Translations under genes and position numbers: made by a program
In this document: positions 45,233-54,434 of the stretch, piece after piece
Layout of the letters: every line of letters begins with the position of its first letter
Position numbering within the stretch: position 1 is the stretch's first letter
Assembly: GCA_020161295.1 (NCBI GenBank)
Contig: JAIUOA010000006.1
Coordinates: 1 to 64,000, forward strand
Direction of reading: 5' to 3'
DNA length: 64,000 bases
Source of the DNA: Bacillota bacterium
Lineage (GTDB): Bacteria; Bacillota; Clostridia; Peptostreptococcales; Acidaminobacteraceae
The notes under the pieces: generated by a model
Database searches by the model: none
What the model was told of the DNA's origin: nothing
What the model saw: only the letters and a program-made list of their open reading frames with translations

Positions 45233-45988
45233 TTACAGCCCTCTCTTACTGCCCTTGTCCTCGATGGTGATTTCCACATAGTCTAGCTCGATGACATTTC
45301 CAGAACCCGAACCATAAGCATGCATGAGCACACGTACGGCACTTTTATCGAGCCTGTAGCTGTAAAGCTTATACTCTTTATCACCCAGTTTGTAGGTCAT
45401 CTGGTTGGAACGCATGTCGAATATAAGCGTCTCCTCTACCCACTCATCATAGATGGGGGTTATCAAGGTGTAGTTGTCATTATATTCCCAGTCAGCCGCT
45501 AAAAAACGGATGACATCTCTTCCAGGTCTCACGCTGGTAGACATGAGGTCATACGAATACTCCACGAGCACGATTCCGTCACCCATGGCTGTAAACCAAG
45601 AACCATCGCTTTTTTCTGGAACCAGTTCGAGGTCTGTGGTTTGATATAACGCCAGGCCACCTTCAAACGTCCCCGTTCCGTGACTGATTTTCACACGCCT
45701 TTTAATGGTTAAAACATCCTTGCTTTGGAGCTCCAGTGGCTTACTGAGCATATAGGGCATGATGCCTGTGACGTCCGCCGAAAGCTTAAGCGTCCCGCCT
45801 TCAAGCTTCACGGTGTCATATGCGCGCGAAAAATTCTCCCATTCGCTGACGAGCCAAAAGTCCTTATCCATCTCGTCAAAATCAAATCGATAGGTCACGA
45901 TATCCTGAGGCACTCTTTCATGAACGAAAATGTTGTAATATAAAAATCCTGCAACGACGAGTAGTAAAATGACAAATGCCTTCCTCAT
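45233..45988 (-). CDS. Unknown exported or membrane-anchored protein with lectin-like fold
   Basis: The 251-residue protein has an N-terminal hydrophobic segment (about 4-20) that is a signal anchor or uncleaved signal. The remaining 230 residues are beta-rich, with an aromatic spacing such as FDEMDKDFWLVSEWENFS and a pattern (GGTLKLSADVTG, TIKRRVKISHG, LDYVEITIED) like LamG or concanavalin-type lectin sandwiches. No catalytic motif is seen. GGAAGG precedes the ATG. It follows the next unknown gene by 12 bases, so the two are probably co-expressed. I do not recognise a specific family. Confidence 0.65.
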   Translation of the reverse strand: MRKAFVILLLVVAGFLYYNIFVHERVPQDIVTYRFDFDEMDKDFWLVSEWENFSRAYDTVKLEGGTLKLSADVTGIMPYMLSKPLELQSKDVLTIKRRVKISHGTGTFEGGLALYQTTDLELVPEKSDGSWFTAMGDGIVLVEYSYDLMSTSVRPGRDVIRFLAADWEYNDNYTLITPIYDEWVEETLIFDMRSNQMTYKLGDKEYKLYSYRLDKSAVRVLMHAYGSGSGNVIELDYVEITIEDKGSKRGL

Positions 45989-46000
45989 AGGTTCCTTCCT

Positions 46001-46390
46001 TTACGATGAAATGGTTGACGATTGATCCTTTGACTCATCAAAATCCTTTAGGCCGATTATGAATTTGTATTTCGGCTGAATTTTTTCAAACCTTAGCTCA
46101 AACACAAACTGGATGACATCCACCGATTGCCAGGTGATGTTGATTTCCTTCACCCAAGTGGCCAGCTTGATTTCCATGAGCCTTTCATAGAGCACATGCT
46201 TTAGACGCGCCAAATCAACGAAGCCCTTTGGCGTTTTCCTGAGATATGCAAATGTCGCTAGGAGAATCGTCTGCCTAACCCGTTTGAAAATCAAAAATTG
46301 TCTGAAGCTTTTAACCGTTTCCACCATCATAAAGATGAAGAAGGTTGCCAGACCCGCAACGATAATATTTGAAAACATGCTCGATAACAT
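46001..46390 (-). CDS. Unknown small membrane protein
   Basis: The 129-residue protein has one N-terminal membrane segment (about 6-24), then a basic stretch KSFRQFLIFKRVRQT, and a soluble C-terminal part with alternating strands. AGGAG precedes the ATG. It lies between the lectin-like gene and rluF. No family is recognised. A role in the envelope is only an inference from the membrane segment and its exported neighbour. Confidence 0.6.
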   Translation of the reverse strand: MLSSMFSNIIVAGLATFFIFMMVETVKSFRQFLIFKRVRQTILLATFAYLRKTPKGFVDLARLKHVLYERLMEIKLATWVKEINITWQSVDVIQFVFELRFEKIQPKYKFIIGLKDFDESKDQSSTISS

Positions 46391-46440
46391 ACAGTACTCC
46401 TGTTCATTCCTATATATAGGTTATCGGAAATGGCTGTGGT

Positions 46441-47142
46441 TTACTTTAGCTTTCCTTGAACGATCTCTCTTAACGTGTCGATTTCATTTGCGTCCAGCTC
46501 GCGCCATTCACCTTTCCTTAAAGCGCCTAGTGTAATATTTAATACCCTAATTCGCCTTAGATTAACCACCTCATAGCCTAAAGCCTCACACATCCTACGA
46601 ATTTGTCGGTTAAGCCCCTGGGTCAATATAATCCTAAAAGTCCTCTCATCCACTTGAGTGACCTCGCATGGTCGCGTCACAGTATCCAATATGGCGACAC
46701 CACTGGACATCTTGCTGATAAACGCGCGGGAAATGGACTTGTTTACGGTTACGACGTATTCTTTCTCATGAAAGTTCCGCGCCTTCAGAATCCCGTTTGA
46801 TAATTCCCCATCATTGGTCATTAGCAAAAGCCCCTCTGAATTTTTATCCAGTCTGCCTACGGGAAAAAGGCGTGTGGGGTAATTTACGAAGTCCACGACA
46901 TTGTCCTTCACTTCTGGACTACTGGTACATTCAATTCCCACAGGCTTAAAGAGCGCGATCACTACCTTTCGTTGGCCGTTTTGAACGACTTTACCGTTAT
47001 AGACCACTTCGTCATTTTCAGAAACCTGGGTTCCTAAAACGGCGACAGCTTTATTGACATAAACGGCCCCTGCCTCTATCTGCCTGTCGGCTTCCCTTCT
47101 CGAGCAAACGCCTGCGTCGCTGAGAAATTTGTTCAGTCTCAT
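46441..47142 (-). CDS. rluF: 23S rRNA pseudouridine synthase RluF
   Basis: The 233-residue protein has an S4 domain (about 2-50; LNKFLSDAGVCSRREADRQIE), the catalytic core with VGRLDKNSEGLLLMTNDGEL, and GLNRQIRRMCEALGYEVVNLRRIR. The KPVGIECTSS and DNVVDFVNYPTRLFPVGRLDK segments are those of RluF rather than RsuA or RluB. RluF makes pseudouridine 2604 in 23S rRNA, a site inferred from the family. Its start overlaps the stop of the nucleoid-associated gene as ATGA, so they are coupled. Confidence 0.88.
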   Translation of the reverse strand: MRLNKFLSDAGVCSRREADRQIEAGAVYVNKAVAVLGTQVSENDEVVYNGKVVQNGQRKVVIALFKPVGIECTSSPEVKDNVVDFVNYPTRLFPVGRLDKNSEGLLLMTNDGELSNGILKARNFHEKEYVVTVNKSISRAFISKMSSGVAILDTVTRPCEVTQVDERTFRIILTQGLNRQIRRMCEALGYEVVNLRRIRVLNITLGALRKGEWRELDANEIDTLREIVQGKLK

Positions 47143-48110
47143 AATAAGGCTCCTAAGTTTTTAAGGGCAATGGATACGGTACCATCTGGGTGATTGATGA
47201 TTTCCAGATTTTCCTCTCTGGAAACATATTCAAACGGCAAGATGATCTCCACGCCACTGGCTGTTTTTATTTTTTGGGTACGCTTTAGCTTTTTGCTCTG
47301 ATTTTCATTAATTTCGATCGCTTCAAGCGCAAGCCCCTTCTCCTCTAATGCTTTTTCGTAGGCCTCCTGTACGGGTGCGGAATCGAAGCACTGTTTGACG
47401 AAGGTGTTCACGTCCAGCGCACCGCGCTCATCCAAATGGGACGTGATGAGGTGCTTCACCCCAGCCACTTTCACCATGGACTGATCCTCATACTTTTCGA
47501 TGACCTTCTCTGCGGTTTTAGCCACGAGGTCGATTTTTCGCTTTTCTGTCAATGTAAACCCCGAAACGCCGAGCACATGCTCAGCGATGTATTTGCTTTT
47601 TCCACCATCCACTGTCACCATCTTGTCTTTGACGAGTACGCGACCGCCTGAAAGGTCGAATAAAATGGCCTCTTCAACCTTTTGGGATTTATAAGGCAGC
47701 GTCGTCACCTGCCTTACGATTTTATTGATGATCAATTGATCCTCAACCGCCACTGCGTGGGCAAAGCTGGTTCTAAAATTAAGCTTCAAAAAACCGATAT
47801 AGCTTCGGCCTTCACGTTCAAATTTCAGACACATCAAATCGCACGGTTTAATTTCCTCCGTCTTTTGCATCACCTCGAAGAAGGCGTCAGCCATTTGCAA
47901 GGTGATTTCTTTAAAGTCAGCCGAAAGGTCCGTAAAGCGTGTCACTTGATGATGGTCGAGTTTAACGATATCCAGGTGCTCAAAAAAGCCCTCGATATGC
48001 TTTTGGGCGTACTCCTCTATGTCAACGTCTAAAATCATGGGGCGTTCCGATAATAATTTCACATCACTTACCGCATCCAGTACGTGTAAGTAAGCTTCTT
48101 GAATTTGCAT
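47139..48110 (-). CDS. Nucleoid-associated protein (37-kDa NdpA/YejK family)
   Basis: The 323-residue protein resembles the YejK/NdpA family in overall length, in segments such as ILDVDIEEYAQKHIEGFFEHLD and in the LVAKTAEKVIEKYEDQ stretch. The family is described as nucleoid-associated in Proteobacteria; its clostridial members have less defined roles. The ATG at 48110 follows GAGGAG; the longer reading has no site. It is translationally coupled to rluF and separated from the chemoreceptor by a terminator. Confidence 0.8.
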   Translation of the reverse strand: MQIQEAYLHVLDAVSDVKLLSERPMILDVDIEEYAQKHIEGFFEHLDIVKLDHHQVTRFTDLSADFKEITLQMADAFFEVMQKTEEIKPCDLMCLKFEREGRSYIGFLKLNFRTSFAHAVAVEDQLIINKIVRQVTTLPYKSQKVEEAILFDLSGGRVLVKDKMVTVDGGKSKYIAEHVLGVSGFTLTEKRKIDLVAKTAEKVIEKYEDQSMVKVAGVKHLITSHLDERGALDVNTFVKQCFDSAPVQEAYEKALEEKGLALEAIEINENQSKKLKRTQKIKTASGVEIILPFEYVSREENLEIINHPDGTVSIALKNLGALL

Positions 48111-48174
48111 GTTTCGTCTCCTCGGGTTGTAGTTTTCTCTCTCATAAGAATAGCTTAGGGACATGAAGTTTGCA

Positions 48175-48209
48175 AGCAAAACGAGACGCCTTTGGTAAGA
48201 ACGTCTCGT
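48175..48209 (-). terminator. Rho-independent terminator of the chemoreceptor gene
   Basis: ACGAGACG/CGTCTCGT with a 13-base loop is followed on the minus strand by TTTTGC. Confidence 0.75.
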
Positions 48210-48218
48210 ACATAATCA

Positions 48219-50309
48219 TCAACCCACTTTAAAACGGTTTGTTTCCGATTCCAGAATGGTTGCCATGTTTTTAAGTTCAGAAATGCTAGCGGCAATCTCT
48301 TCAAATGTCGCCACTTGATTTTCAATATTGGAGCCGATGCGCTCGGAAGAGGCCACATTGCCTTGCATAATATCGGATAGCTCATCGATGGCCTTGGCCA
48401 TTTCTTCAGAAATTTGGGATTGCTGCCCAGCGCCTTGGCTGATATTCGTGATTTTTAAGTTGATGCCTTCGATTAGTGTCAGAATCTGATTGAAGTTACC
48501 ATGGGTTTCATGGGCTTCCTTAACGCTGCGTTCTACTAACAGGCGCTCTTTGCTCATGGTCTGACCTGCACCGTGAATATCATTTGAAATCTGCTCGATG
48601 ATTCCGTTGATTTGGAATGCGGAGGTTTTACTTTGCTCTGCAAGCTTTCGCACCTCTTCAGCCACCACGGAGAACCCTCTACCATGTTCGCCAGCACGTG
48701 CCGCTTCTATCGAAGCGTTTAATGCTAAAAGTGAGGTTTGATCGGCAATTGCATTAATCAAGTTTACGATGCCCACGATTTCATCCGACGATTGCTTGAG
48801 CGTTTCAATGACTTGATACATGCTCTCGGAGCTTAACTTAACCTGTTCCACGCTTTCAACCACGCGGTTGAGCTTATCGACGCCCTGTTTTGATGCACGT
48901 AGGACTTCGTTTGAATCGCCCACGACGAGGTCAGCTTCCTTAGAAATCATTTGAGCACTACTGGACAGTTCTTGGATACTCGCAGTGGTTTGTTCCACGA
49001 CGCTAGCGTTATTTTGAAGGCCGTCGATCATGGATTGAACCTCAACATTGATTTGTTCGATACTGTCATTGGCTTGTTCGATAGCATCGTGGATTTCATC
49101 AGTATAATTGGTGAGTGAGCCTGCACTGGTTTTAACCTGTGCTACTACGTCTCTTATTTTAGAGGCAAACTGATTAAACAAGCCTGCCATTGTCCCCATT
49201 TCTTCACGTGTTTGAATTTCTAGACGTTTGGTAAGGTCGCCCTCGCCCTCTGAGATATCCTTTAGCATATGGTTGACGTTGTTAATCGGTTTTGAGATCA
49301 GCGTCGCCAGTATAAATGCAAAGCCTAGCATCGCGATGATGATGGCGCCGACGATCAGCAACAAACTACCGATCAATTTACCGATTTCGTCGTTCAGGTC
49401 ATCTTTAACCGCTTGATTAAACTCGGTAGATAACGCTTCAACCTGTTGACTTGATGCCGAGATCGCACCAAAATACCCTTCTGTCGCGCTTCTTCCAATT
49501 TCGTCGTCGAGTGCAACCAACTCAGCAAATGCCGCCACATAGCCATCAGAAATGGCTTTATAGTCCGCTTTATACGAATCGGTAAAATCACCAAGCATGA
49601 CTTGCGTATTGGGGTAACCCAATTGGTCCTTTATCTGATCTAGATATTTAGGGGCTTGTGTGTATAGATAATTGACATGTGCAATATCAAGGTTTGCGAT
49701 GGCTTTATCGAGGTTGCTGTCCTGAGGCATAGCAGCTAGCTTTGTCTTTAACTGTCTTTTGATGGTATCGATTTTTCCTACGACACCAAACGCGTCGTAT
49801 CCTCGTTTTTGGACGCTTGCGTGCATGCTATGAAACTGTGTTTTATAATTGTTAAGCTCAGCTTCAAGTGCTGATAGCTGAGACATCAATCCTTGATTCG
49901 ATTTAATGAAATCAGCTGATTTTAGAGTCTCTAAATTTGCGATTGCCGATTCATAAAAATCAGAGAAGGCCAAGGTGCGTTCGGTTTGTGCCAGCTCACC
50001 TTCAGGGAGCTTAGAGGCCTCTTTAAAAAAAGCCTCGTTTGTTCGATCAATCAAGAAGAAGTCGCGTTGTGTCGCATTCATAGACTGAACGGTAGCCGAT
50101 AGTTGACTTTGCGTTTCTATCACCGGAATAAACGTGTTGGCGATTACCCCTATAAACTGGTAGGACGAGAAGGTTACGTAAACAAGCGCAAGTATAATGA
50201 CGATAAATCCGAAAAAGACTTTATTTCTTATTTTCCAATGCTTAAACCCAAGGTCAAGACCTCTCGACTTTTTCTTGATCCTGTGACTGTCTTTTTTAAT
50301 TTTCTTCAT
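48219..50309 (-). CDS. Methyl-accepting chemotaxis protein
   Basis: The 696-residue receptor has membrane segments at about 31-50 and 313-338. Between them is a 260-residue extracellular sensor, mostly helical. A HAMP domain (about 338-391) and the cytoplasmic signalling domain (about 430-690) follow, with the conserved tip [20 protein letters not shown] and [12 protein letters not shown] nearby. It transmits ligand information to CheA. The sensor has no family I can name, so the ligand is unknown. A terminator follows, and the gene is probably monocistronic. Confidence 0.95.
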   Translation of the reverse strand: MKKIKKDSHRIKKKSRGLDLGFKHWKIRNKVFFGFIVIILALVYVTFSSYQFIGVIANTFIPVIETQSQLSATVQSMNATQRDFFLIDRTNEAFFKEASKLPEGELAQTERTLAFSDFYESAIANLETLKSADFIKSNQGLMSQLSALEAELNNYKTQFHSMHASVQKRGYDAFGVVGKIDTIKRQLKTKLAAMPQDSNLDKAIANLDIAHVNYLYTQAPKYLDQIKDQLGYPNTQVMLGDFTDSYKADYKAISDGYVAAFAELVALDDEIGRSATEGYFGAISASSQQVEALSTEFNQAVKDDLNDEIGKLIGSLLLIVGAIIIAMLGFAFILATLISKPINNVNHMLKDISEGEGDLTKRLEIQTREEMGTMAGLFNQFASKIRDVVAQVKTSAGSLTNYTDEIHDAIEQANDSIEQINVEVQSMIDGLQNNASVVEQTTASIQELSSSAQMISKEADLVVGDSNEVLRASKQGVDKLNRVVESVEQVKLSSESMYQVIETLKQSSDEIVGIVNLINAIADQTSLLALNASIEAARAGEHGRGFSVVAEEVRKLAEQSKTSAFQINGIIEQISNDIHGAGQTMSKERLLVERSVKEAHETHGNFNQILTLIEGINLKITNISQGAGQQSQISEEMAKAIDELSDIMQGNVASSERIGSNIENQVATFEEIAASISELKNMATILESETNRFKVG

Positions 50310-50372
50310 TCTTTACGCCTCCGATCGTTTATGCTTAACATAATATCATTTTTATATTATAGCCTTAGACAC

Positions 50373-50413
50373 AAAAAAATGCCACCGTCTATTTAAAGTA
50401 AACTGTGGCATTT
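50373..50413 (-). terminator. Rho-independent terminator of the HD-GYP gene
   Basis: AAATGCCAC/GTGGCATTT around an 18-base loop is followed on the minus strand by seven T residues. Confidence 0.85.
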
Positions 50414-50459
50414 AATTAATTTAGTTAGTTTTTTCAAGCACTCTGGCGTACAAAATATT

Positions 50460-52361
50460 TTATTCAGCCTCGTGATAAATTCGCCAAATACGGTCTAGAT
50501 TCTCCACGAAAATTTCTACGACAAATGGATCCAGATGCGAGCCCGCCGATTCTCTAATCATGGCTACCGAGCGTTCAAAACTGAACGATTCTTTATAATG
50601 ACGCTTCGAGGTAAGCGCGTCAAATACATCGGCCACAGCAACTATCCGAGCTGATAGCGGAATTTCATCCCCTTTAAGCCCTTGCGGATAACCACTACCA
50701 TCCCATCGTTCGTGATGATATCGAGCGATTTCCTCAGCAAATCGATAAAAATCGGCATCGAATACACTAAGCCCTTCCCGTAGTAGACTAAAAACATCGG
50801 CGCCCACATCGACATGTTGCTTCATAATTGCCCATTCATCCGGCGAGAGCTTGCCTGGTTTCTTAAGGATTTCATCTGGCACACCCACCTTACCGATATC
50901 ATGTGCGGATGCATTCCTTTCAATCTCTAAAACAAACTTTCGACTTACTTCGTAGCCTGGCGCATTACGTCTTCTCAGACCTTCGGCAATCACGACTGAG
51001 TAGCGTACCATCCTTTCGATATGATCGCCCGTTTCATCATCCTTTTTATCCACCAGCTCAGCGAAACTGTTCGTGACATTTGAAAAGACGATTTTCGTGA
51101 AATAGGCCCGATTAAGCAACCCACTAATTTCGCTGATGACTTTTTCAGCAAGCTTCAAATCCTTCTGAGTAAAATGACGCGGTGACTTCGAGCTAAAAAA
51201 CACTAGACCAAACACTGCGTCCCCCATCATTACAGGGACCACCATATTGGAGCGGATTCCCTCTTCCCGTATTAGACGAAGCGCATCGCTGTTCGGGCGT
51301 TCATTGATTTCGGCTTCGAGATCATCGCTGATGAATGCTTTTTTGTCATATAGGATCCTGCTCAATGTCGTACGGCTGAATGGCACTTCAAACCCAGGGC
51401 CTAGCTTTATGTTTTCAAAACTGGCAACCCCGATTTCGGCGATGAACTTCTTATGCCCATAGTCTACAAATGCCACGCCGACGCGATCAATACCGATCTT
51501 CAGGTTGATTTTTTCAAATAGCACTTCAACCAGATCATCGACGATATAATGTTTACTGGCGATTTCTTCCACTTCTTTGGTGAACTGCTCCTCCTCGAAA
51601 ATTTCCTTCACCAGTTTAGAAATTTCAAGTTCTTCCTTAAAAAATGGAATCGACCTTGGCAACTGTTCATAGCGATACTGATGCCTTTCCATATGCGATA
51701 AAAGGCTTAAAATATAAGGTTGGTCGATTAAGGCGTATTTGATGACACCCGCAGTGATGATTATCAGAATTAGTATGAGTGAGATGAATATGATGTTGAG
51801 TATAAACGTGATGTCCTCAACCGTTGCCTTTGTAAGGGTTTCGTTTAAAACTTTAAGCTCAGCCTTCAAACCAGCCGCCTTTGTATAATAGCCACTGATA
51901 ATGTCAAACGGCATCGTATTCGATCCACTCCCCTTTGACAGCTGTTCCATCCGCTTAAGGGATTCATCAAGCGCAGCGACCTTCGCTGTCATCTCCACGA
52001 CTAATGGGTTATGCCGTTTAAAGCTCATGCGATTCATCTCATTGATTTGATCCAGATAAGCGGTCAAATGACCCGAGGCTTCACCTGACAACGTGTATAA
52101 AATTTCTTTATTGCGTTCAAAAGCCTCTTCCAGCTTTAATGTCGACACGCCAGAAGAATACTGTGATAAAATGTTATCTAGAACACGCATTGGGAGCTCA
52201 ATGGCAGCTATCTTTGCGTTAACCTCTTCGATAGACTGATGGTTTTTAGCGTTCAAGTCCTGCAGACTTGGCACGAGTATGAAATTTAAAAATAATGCTA
52301 CTAAGATAAAGGTCATGATAAACACTAAGAGTAGTTTGGTCATTTTTTTTAAACTTAACAT
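50460..52361 (-). CDS. Membrane GAF and HD-GYP domain c-di-GMP phosphodiesterase
   Basis: The 633-residue protein has membrane segments at about 7-30 and 186-210, with an extracellular helical sensor between them, a GAF domain (about 265-415), and an HD-GYP domain (about 430-620). HD-GYP metal ligands are visible: H447 in TGDHIERM, HD at 487-488 in HDIGKVGVPDEILKKPGKL, and HH at 549-550 in HHERWDGSGYP, with the GYP triad intact. It should hydrolyse c-di-GMP under control of the sensor and GAF. I chose ATG 52361, six bases after GGAG. Confidence 0.93.
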   Translation of the reverse strand: MLSLKKMTKLLLVFIMTFILVALFLNFILVPSLQDLNAKNHQSIEEVNAKIAAIELPMRVLDNILSQYSSGVSTLKLEEAFERNKEILYTLSGEASGHLTAYLDQINEMNRMSFKRHNPLVVEMTAKVAALDESLKRMEQLSKGSGSNTMPFDIISGYYTKAAGLKAELKVLNETLTKATVEDITFILNIIFISLILILIIITAGVIKYALIDQPYILSLLSHMERHQYRYEQLPRSIPFFKEELEISKLVKEIFEEEQFTKEVEEIASKHYIVDDLVEVLFEKINLKIGIDRVGVAFVDYGHKKFIAEIGVASFENIKLGPGFEVPFSRTTLSRILYDKKAFISDDLEAEINERPNSDALRLIREEGIRSNMVVPVMMGDAVFGLVFFSSKSPRHFTQKDLKLAEKVISEISGLLNRAYFTKIVFSNVTNSFAELVDKKDDETGDHIERMVRYSVVIAEGLRRRNAPGYEVSRKFVLEIERNASAHDIGKVGVPDEILKKPGKLSPDEWAIMKQHVDVGADVFSLLREGLSVFDADFYRFAEEIARYHHERWDGSGYPQGLKGDEIPLSARIVAVADVFDALTSKRHYKESFSFERSVAMIRESAGSHLDPFVVEIFVENLDRIWRIYHEAE

Positions 52362-52452
52362 CGCCATCTCCATTTAGTATACTAATAGTAACTTTAATTG
52401 AAACACAAACACACTACAAATTCAATAAAAATCATCGATACCAGGAGGCCAT

Positions 52453-53202
52453 ATGAAAAGCATTTCCTTTAACAGAAGTTTTATGAAAGCGGATTATGAA
52501 AGCTGGAAAGGTCCTGCCAACTCCGATCAAATGAACGGCATCCCCGCACCGCCACTTCAAAAAGCGCCGAAGACCGACGCGGAAATCATCCCACTCAAGG
52601 ATGTCCCACTTCCAGATACAAGTGAAATGAACTTGTTTGAAATCCTGCATCATAGAAGAAGCGTCCGTCAATACGCGCTAGAATCACTGACACTCTCTGA
52701 ACTGTCTTTTTTATTAGAATCCACCTCGCGTGTCCAAAAGATTCTTGGCGACCACGTCGCCACTTTCCGCCCAGCACCATCTGGCGGTGCAAGACATCCT
52801 TTTGAAACGTATTTGGCCATCATCGATGTCGATGGAATCACACCTGGACTTTATCATTATCTGCCCTTATCACACGAGCTTGAGCTACTGAAAGAGGGCG
52901 TCGACTTAGACGAAGTGGTGATTTCGGTTAATGGCCAAAAGTTTGCCGGCACCGCAAATGTCGTCTTTTATTACAGTGCAATTCCTTATCGCGCCGAATG
53001 GCGTTATGGCTTAAAGTCTCATAAGGTCATGCTCCTCGACGCGGGGCACCTGGGCCAAAACCTCTACTTAGCAGCAGTGGCCATCTCTGCCGGGGCATGT
53101 GCCATCGCTTCCTACGACCAAGAAAAAGCCGATGCCTTATTTGATTTGGATGGAGAAGACGAGTTCATCATCTACATCATCCCTGTCGGTAAAAAAGCAT
53201 AG
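52453..53202 (+). CDS. SagB/ThcOx-family FMN oxidoreductase (nitroreductase fold)
   Basis: The 249-residue protein has the SagB-type opening HHRRSVRQYALESLTLSELSFLLE, then RPAPSGGARHPFETYLAI, GLYHYLPLSHEL, and LDAGHLGQNLYLAAVAIS. These are FMN-binding and dimer elements of the nitroreductase fold. SagB dehydrogenates azoline rings in some modified peptides, but stand-alone copies without a cyclodehydratase, as here, have unknown substrates. AGGAGG precedes the ATG. It is the only plus-strand gene near the tRNA cluster. Confidence 0.88.
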   Translation: MKSISFNRSFMKADYESWKGPANSDQMNGIPAPPLQKAPKTDAEIIPLKDVPLPDTSEMNLFEILHHRRSVRQYALESLTLSELSFLLESTSRVQKILGDHVATFRPAPSGGARHPFETYLAIIDVDGITPGLYHYLPLSHELELLKEGVDLDEVVISVNGQKFAGTANVVFYYSAIPYRAEWRYGLKSHKVMLLDAGHLGQNLYLAAVAISAGACAIASYDQEKADALFDLDGEDEFIIYIIPVGKKA

Positions 53203-53250
53203 TAAAAACAAAACACATCGCTAAGATTCGAAAATCTATACGATGTGTTT
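53203..53250 (-). terminator. Long hairpin terminator of the tRNA operon
   Basis: AAACACATCG/CGATGTGTTT forms the outer stem with an inner AGATT/AATCT stem, followed on the minus strand by TTTTGTTTTTAC. It starts five bases after the last tRNA. Confidence 0.88.
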
Positions 53251-53254
53251 CAGG

Positions 53255-53331
53255 TGGCGCACCCAGAGGGATTTGAACCCCCAACCAACGAATTCGAAGT
53301 CCGCTACTCTATCCGATTGAGCTATGGATGC
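53255..53331 (-). tRNA. tRNA-Arg (anticodon UCG)
   Basis: The acceptor GCATCCA pairs with TGGGTGC (one G-T pair), and CCA is encoded. The anticodon loop is CTTCGAA. It is the last gene of the array. Confidence 0.95.
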
Positions 53332-53402
53332 CTATGTTAACATTATTATACAGTAATAAAAAATAAAAAGCCACCCCGATAATGATCAAAGCGACTTTTC
53401 AG

Positions 53403-53478
53403 TGGTGATCCATCCGCGACTCGAACGCGGGACACCCTGATTAAAAGTCAGGTGCTCTACCGACTGAGCTAATGGATC
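53403..53478 (-). tRNA. tRNA-Lys (anticodon UUU)
   Basis: The acceptor GATCCAT pairs with ATGGATC, the anticodon loop is CTTTTAA, and CCA is encoded. It is one base from tRNA-Gln. Confidence 0.97.
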
Positions 53479-53479
53479 A

Positions 53480-53554
53480 TGGCTGGGGATATAGGATTTG
53501 AACCTATGAATGACGGAGTCAAAGTCCGTTGCCTTACCGCTTGGCGAATCCCCA
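53480..53554 (-). tRNA. tRNA-Gln (anticodon UUG)
   Basis: The acceptor TGGGGAT pairs with ATCCCCA, the anticodon loop is CTTTGAC, and CCA is encoded. Confidence 0.96.
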
Positions 53555-53560
53555 ATAAAA

Positions 53561-53637
53561 TGGGGCGGCTGATGGGAATCGAACCCACGTGTGAAGGAGT
53601 CACAGTCCTTTGTCTTAACCGCTTGACGACAGCCGCC
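53561..53637 (-). tRNA. tRNA-His (anticodon GUG)
   Basis: The acceptor includes the extra G at -1 facing C73 (GGCGGCTG with CAGCCGCC), as in histidine tRNA. The anticodon loop is CTGTGAC, and CCA is encoded. Confidence 0.97.
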
Positions 53638-53668
53638 ATATTATTTTAGAATCCATCAGAAAAAGAAA

Positions 53669-53745
53669 TGGCGCGTCCGTAGGGACTCGAACCCCAAACC
53701 CCCGCCTTAGAAGGGCGGTGCTCTATCCAGTTGAGCTACGAACGC
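53669..53745 (-). tRNA. tRNA-Arg (anticodon UCU)
   Basis: The acceptor GCGTTCG pairs with CGGACGC (one G-T pair), the anticodon loop is CTTCTAA, and CCA is encoded. Confidence 0.97.
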
Positions 53746-53750
53746 ATAAG

Positions 53751-53827
53751 TGGTCGGGGTGGCAGGATTTGAACCCGCGGCCCTCTGGTCCCAAACCAGA
53801 TGCGCTACCAAACTGCGCTACACCCCG
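53751..53827 (-). tRNA. tRNA-Pro (anticodon UGG)
   Basis: The acceptor CGGGGTG pairs with CACCCCG, the anticodon loop is TTTGGGA, and CCA is encoded. It is the first gene transcribed, 18 bases downstream of the -10 box. Confidence 0.97.
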
Positions 53828-53845
53828 TCTTTACTGACGAATTTT

Positions 53846-53874
53846 ATTATACATGAATTGGTATAGAGCGTCAA
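53846..53874 (-). promoter_or_regulatory. Promoter of the tRNA operon
   Basis: On the minus strand TTGACG and TATAAT are separated by exactly 17 bases, 18 bases upstream of tRNA-Pro. Confidence 0.88.
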
Positions 53875-53939
53875 CCACTTTTTCAAGAAAATATTTACTC
53901 AACCTTTACACTTTCTTCATAGAAACGGCTGTTTTCAGA

Positions 53940-54434
53940 CTACTCTGACGAATGCCCTAAAAGCGGAACCACTTTCGTATGGATCCCCCGACCATCGATC
54001 TCGATGATGCCGACGGAAGGGTATCCACCCGCTCTCGGTTCCGAAGCACTGCCCGGATTAAACAGGACCACGCCCTGCTCATGCACTTGCGCCACCACAT
54101 GTGTATGTCCGAAACAGACGAGATCCACACCTTCTTCAACGGCCTTAAGATGTAATCTAAGCAAGGAATATTTGACCCCATAGAGATGACCATGTGTTAG
54201 AAGTACCCGTTTTCCACCGAGTTCAACCATCAAATCCTCTGGGCCAGACGAATGGGCATCACAATTACCGCGAACGGCATAAACAGGGAGCTCTAATAAA
54301 TGTCCGATTTTCACCGCATCGCGATAATGGTCTCCTAAATGGATCATGCCATCAAAAGATGTCGCATGACTTTTAACATAGTTGATGACGGGATTAATCC
54401 AGCCATGCGTATCACTGACGACTAAGAGCCTCAT
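53940..54434 (-). CDS. YfcE/MJ0936-type phosphodiesterase
   Basis: The 164-residue metallophosphoesterase has the two-metal ligands SDTHG (near 7), GDHYRDA (near 34), GNCDAH (near 56), THGHLYG (near 80) and GHTHV (near 108), as in YfcE and MJ0936. Its substrate is a phosphodiester of unknown identity. It overlaps the rdgB stop by 23 bases and is the last gene of the yaaR-pcrA-ligA-...-rph-rdgB operon. Confidence 0.9.
   Translation of the reverse strand: MRLLVVSDTHGWINPVINYVKSHATSFDGMIHLGDHYRDAVKIGHLLELPVYAVRGNCDAHSSGPEDLMVELGGKRVLLTHGHLYGVKYSLLRLHLKAVEEGVDLVCFGHTHVVAQVHEQGVVLFNPGSASEPRAGGYPSVGIIEIDGRGIHTKVVPLLGHSSE

Noticed and set aside
48219..50309. Chemoreceptor sensor as a known ligand-binding class
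   Set aside because: The extracellular part is helical, but I could not match it to a named sensor domain.
52375..52384. Palindrome TAGTATACTA between the HD-GYP and SagB-like genes
   Set aside because: It is too short to separate from chance, and no second copy was seen near either gene.
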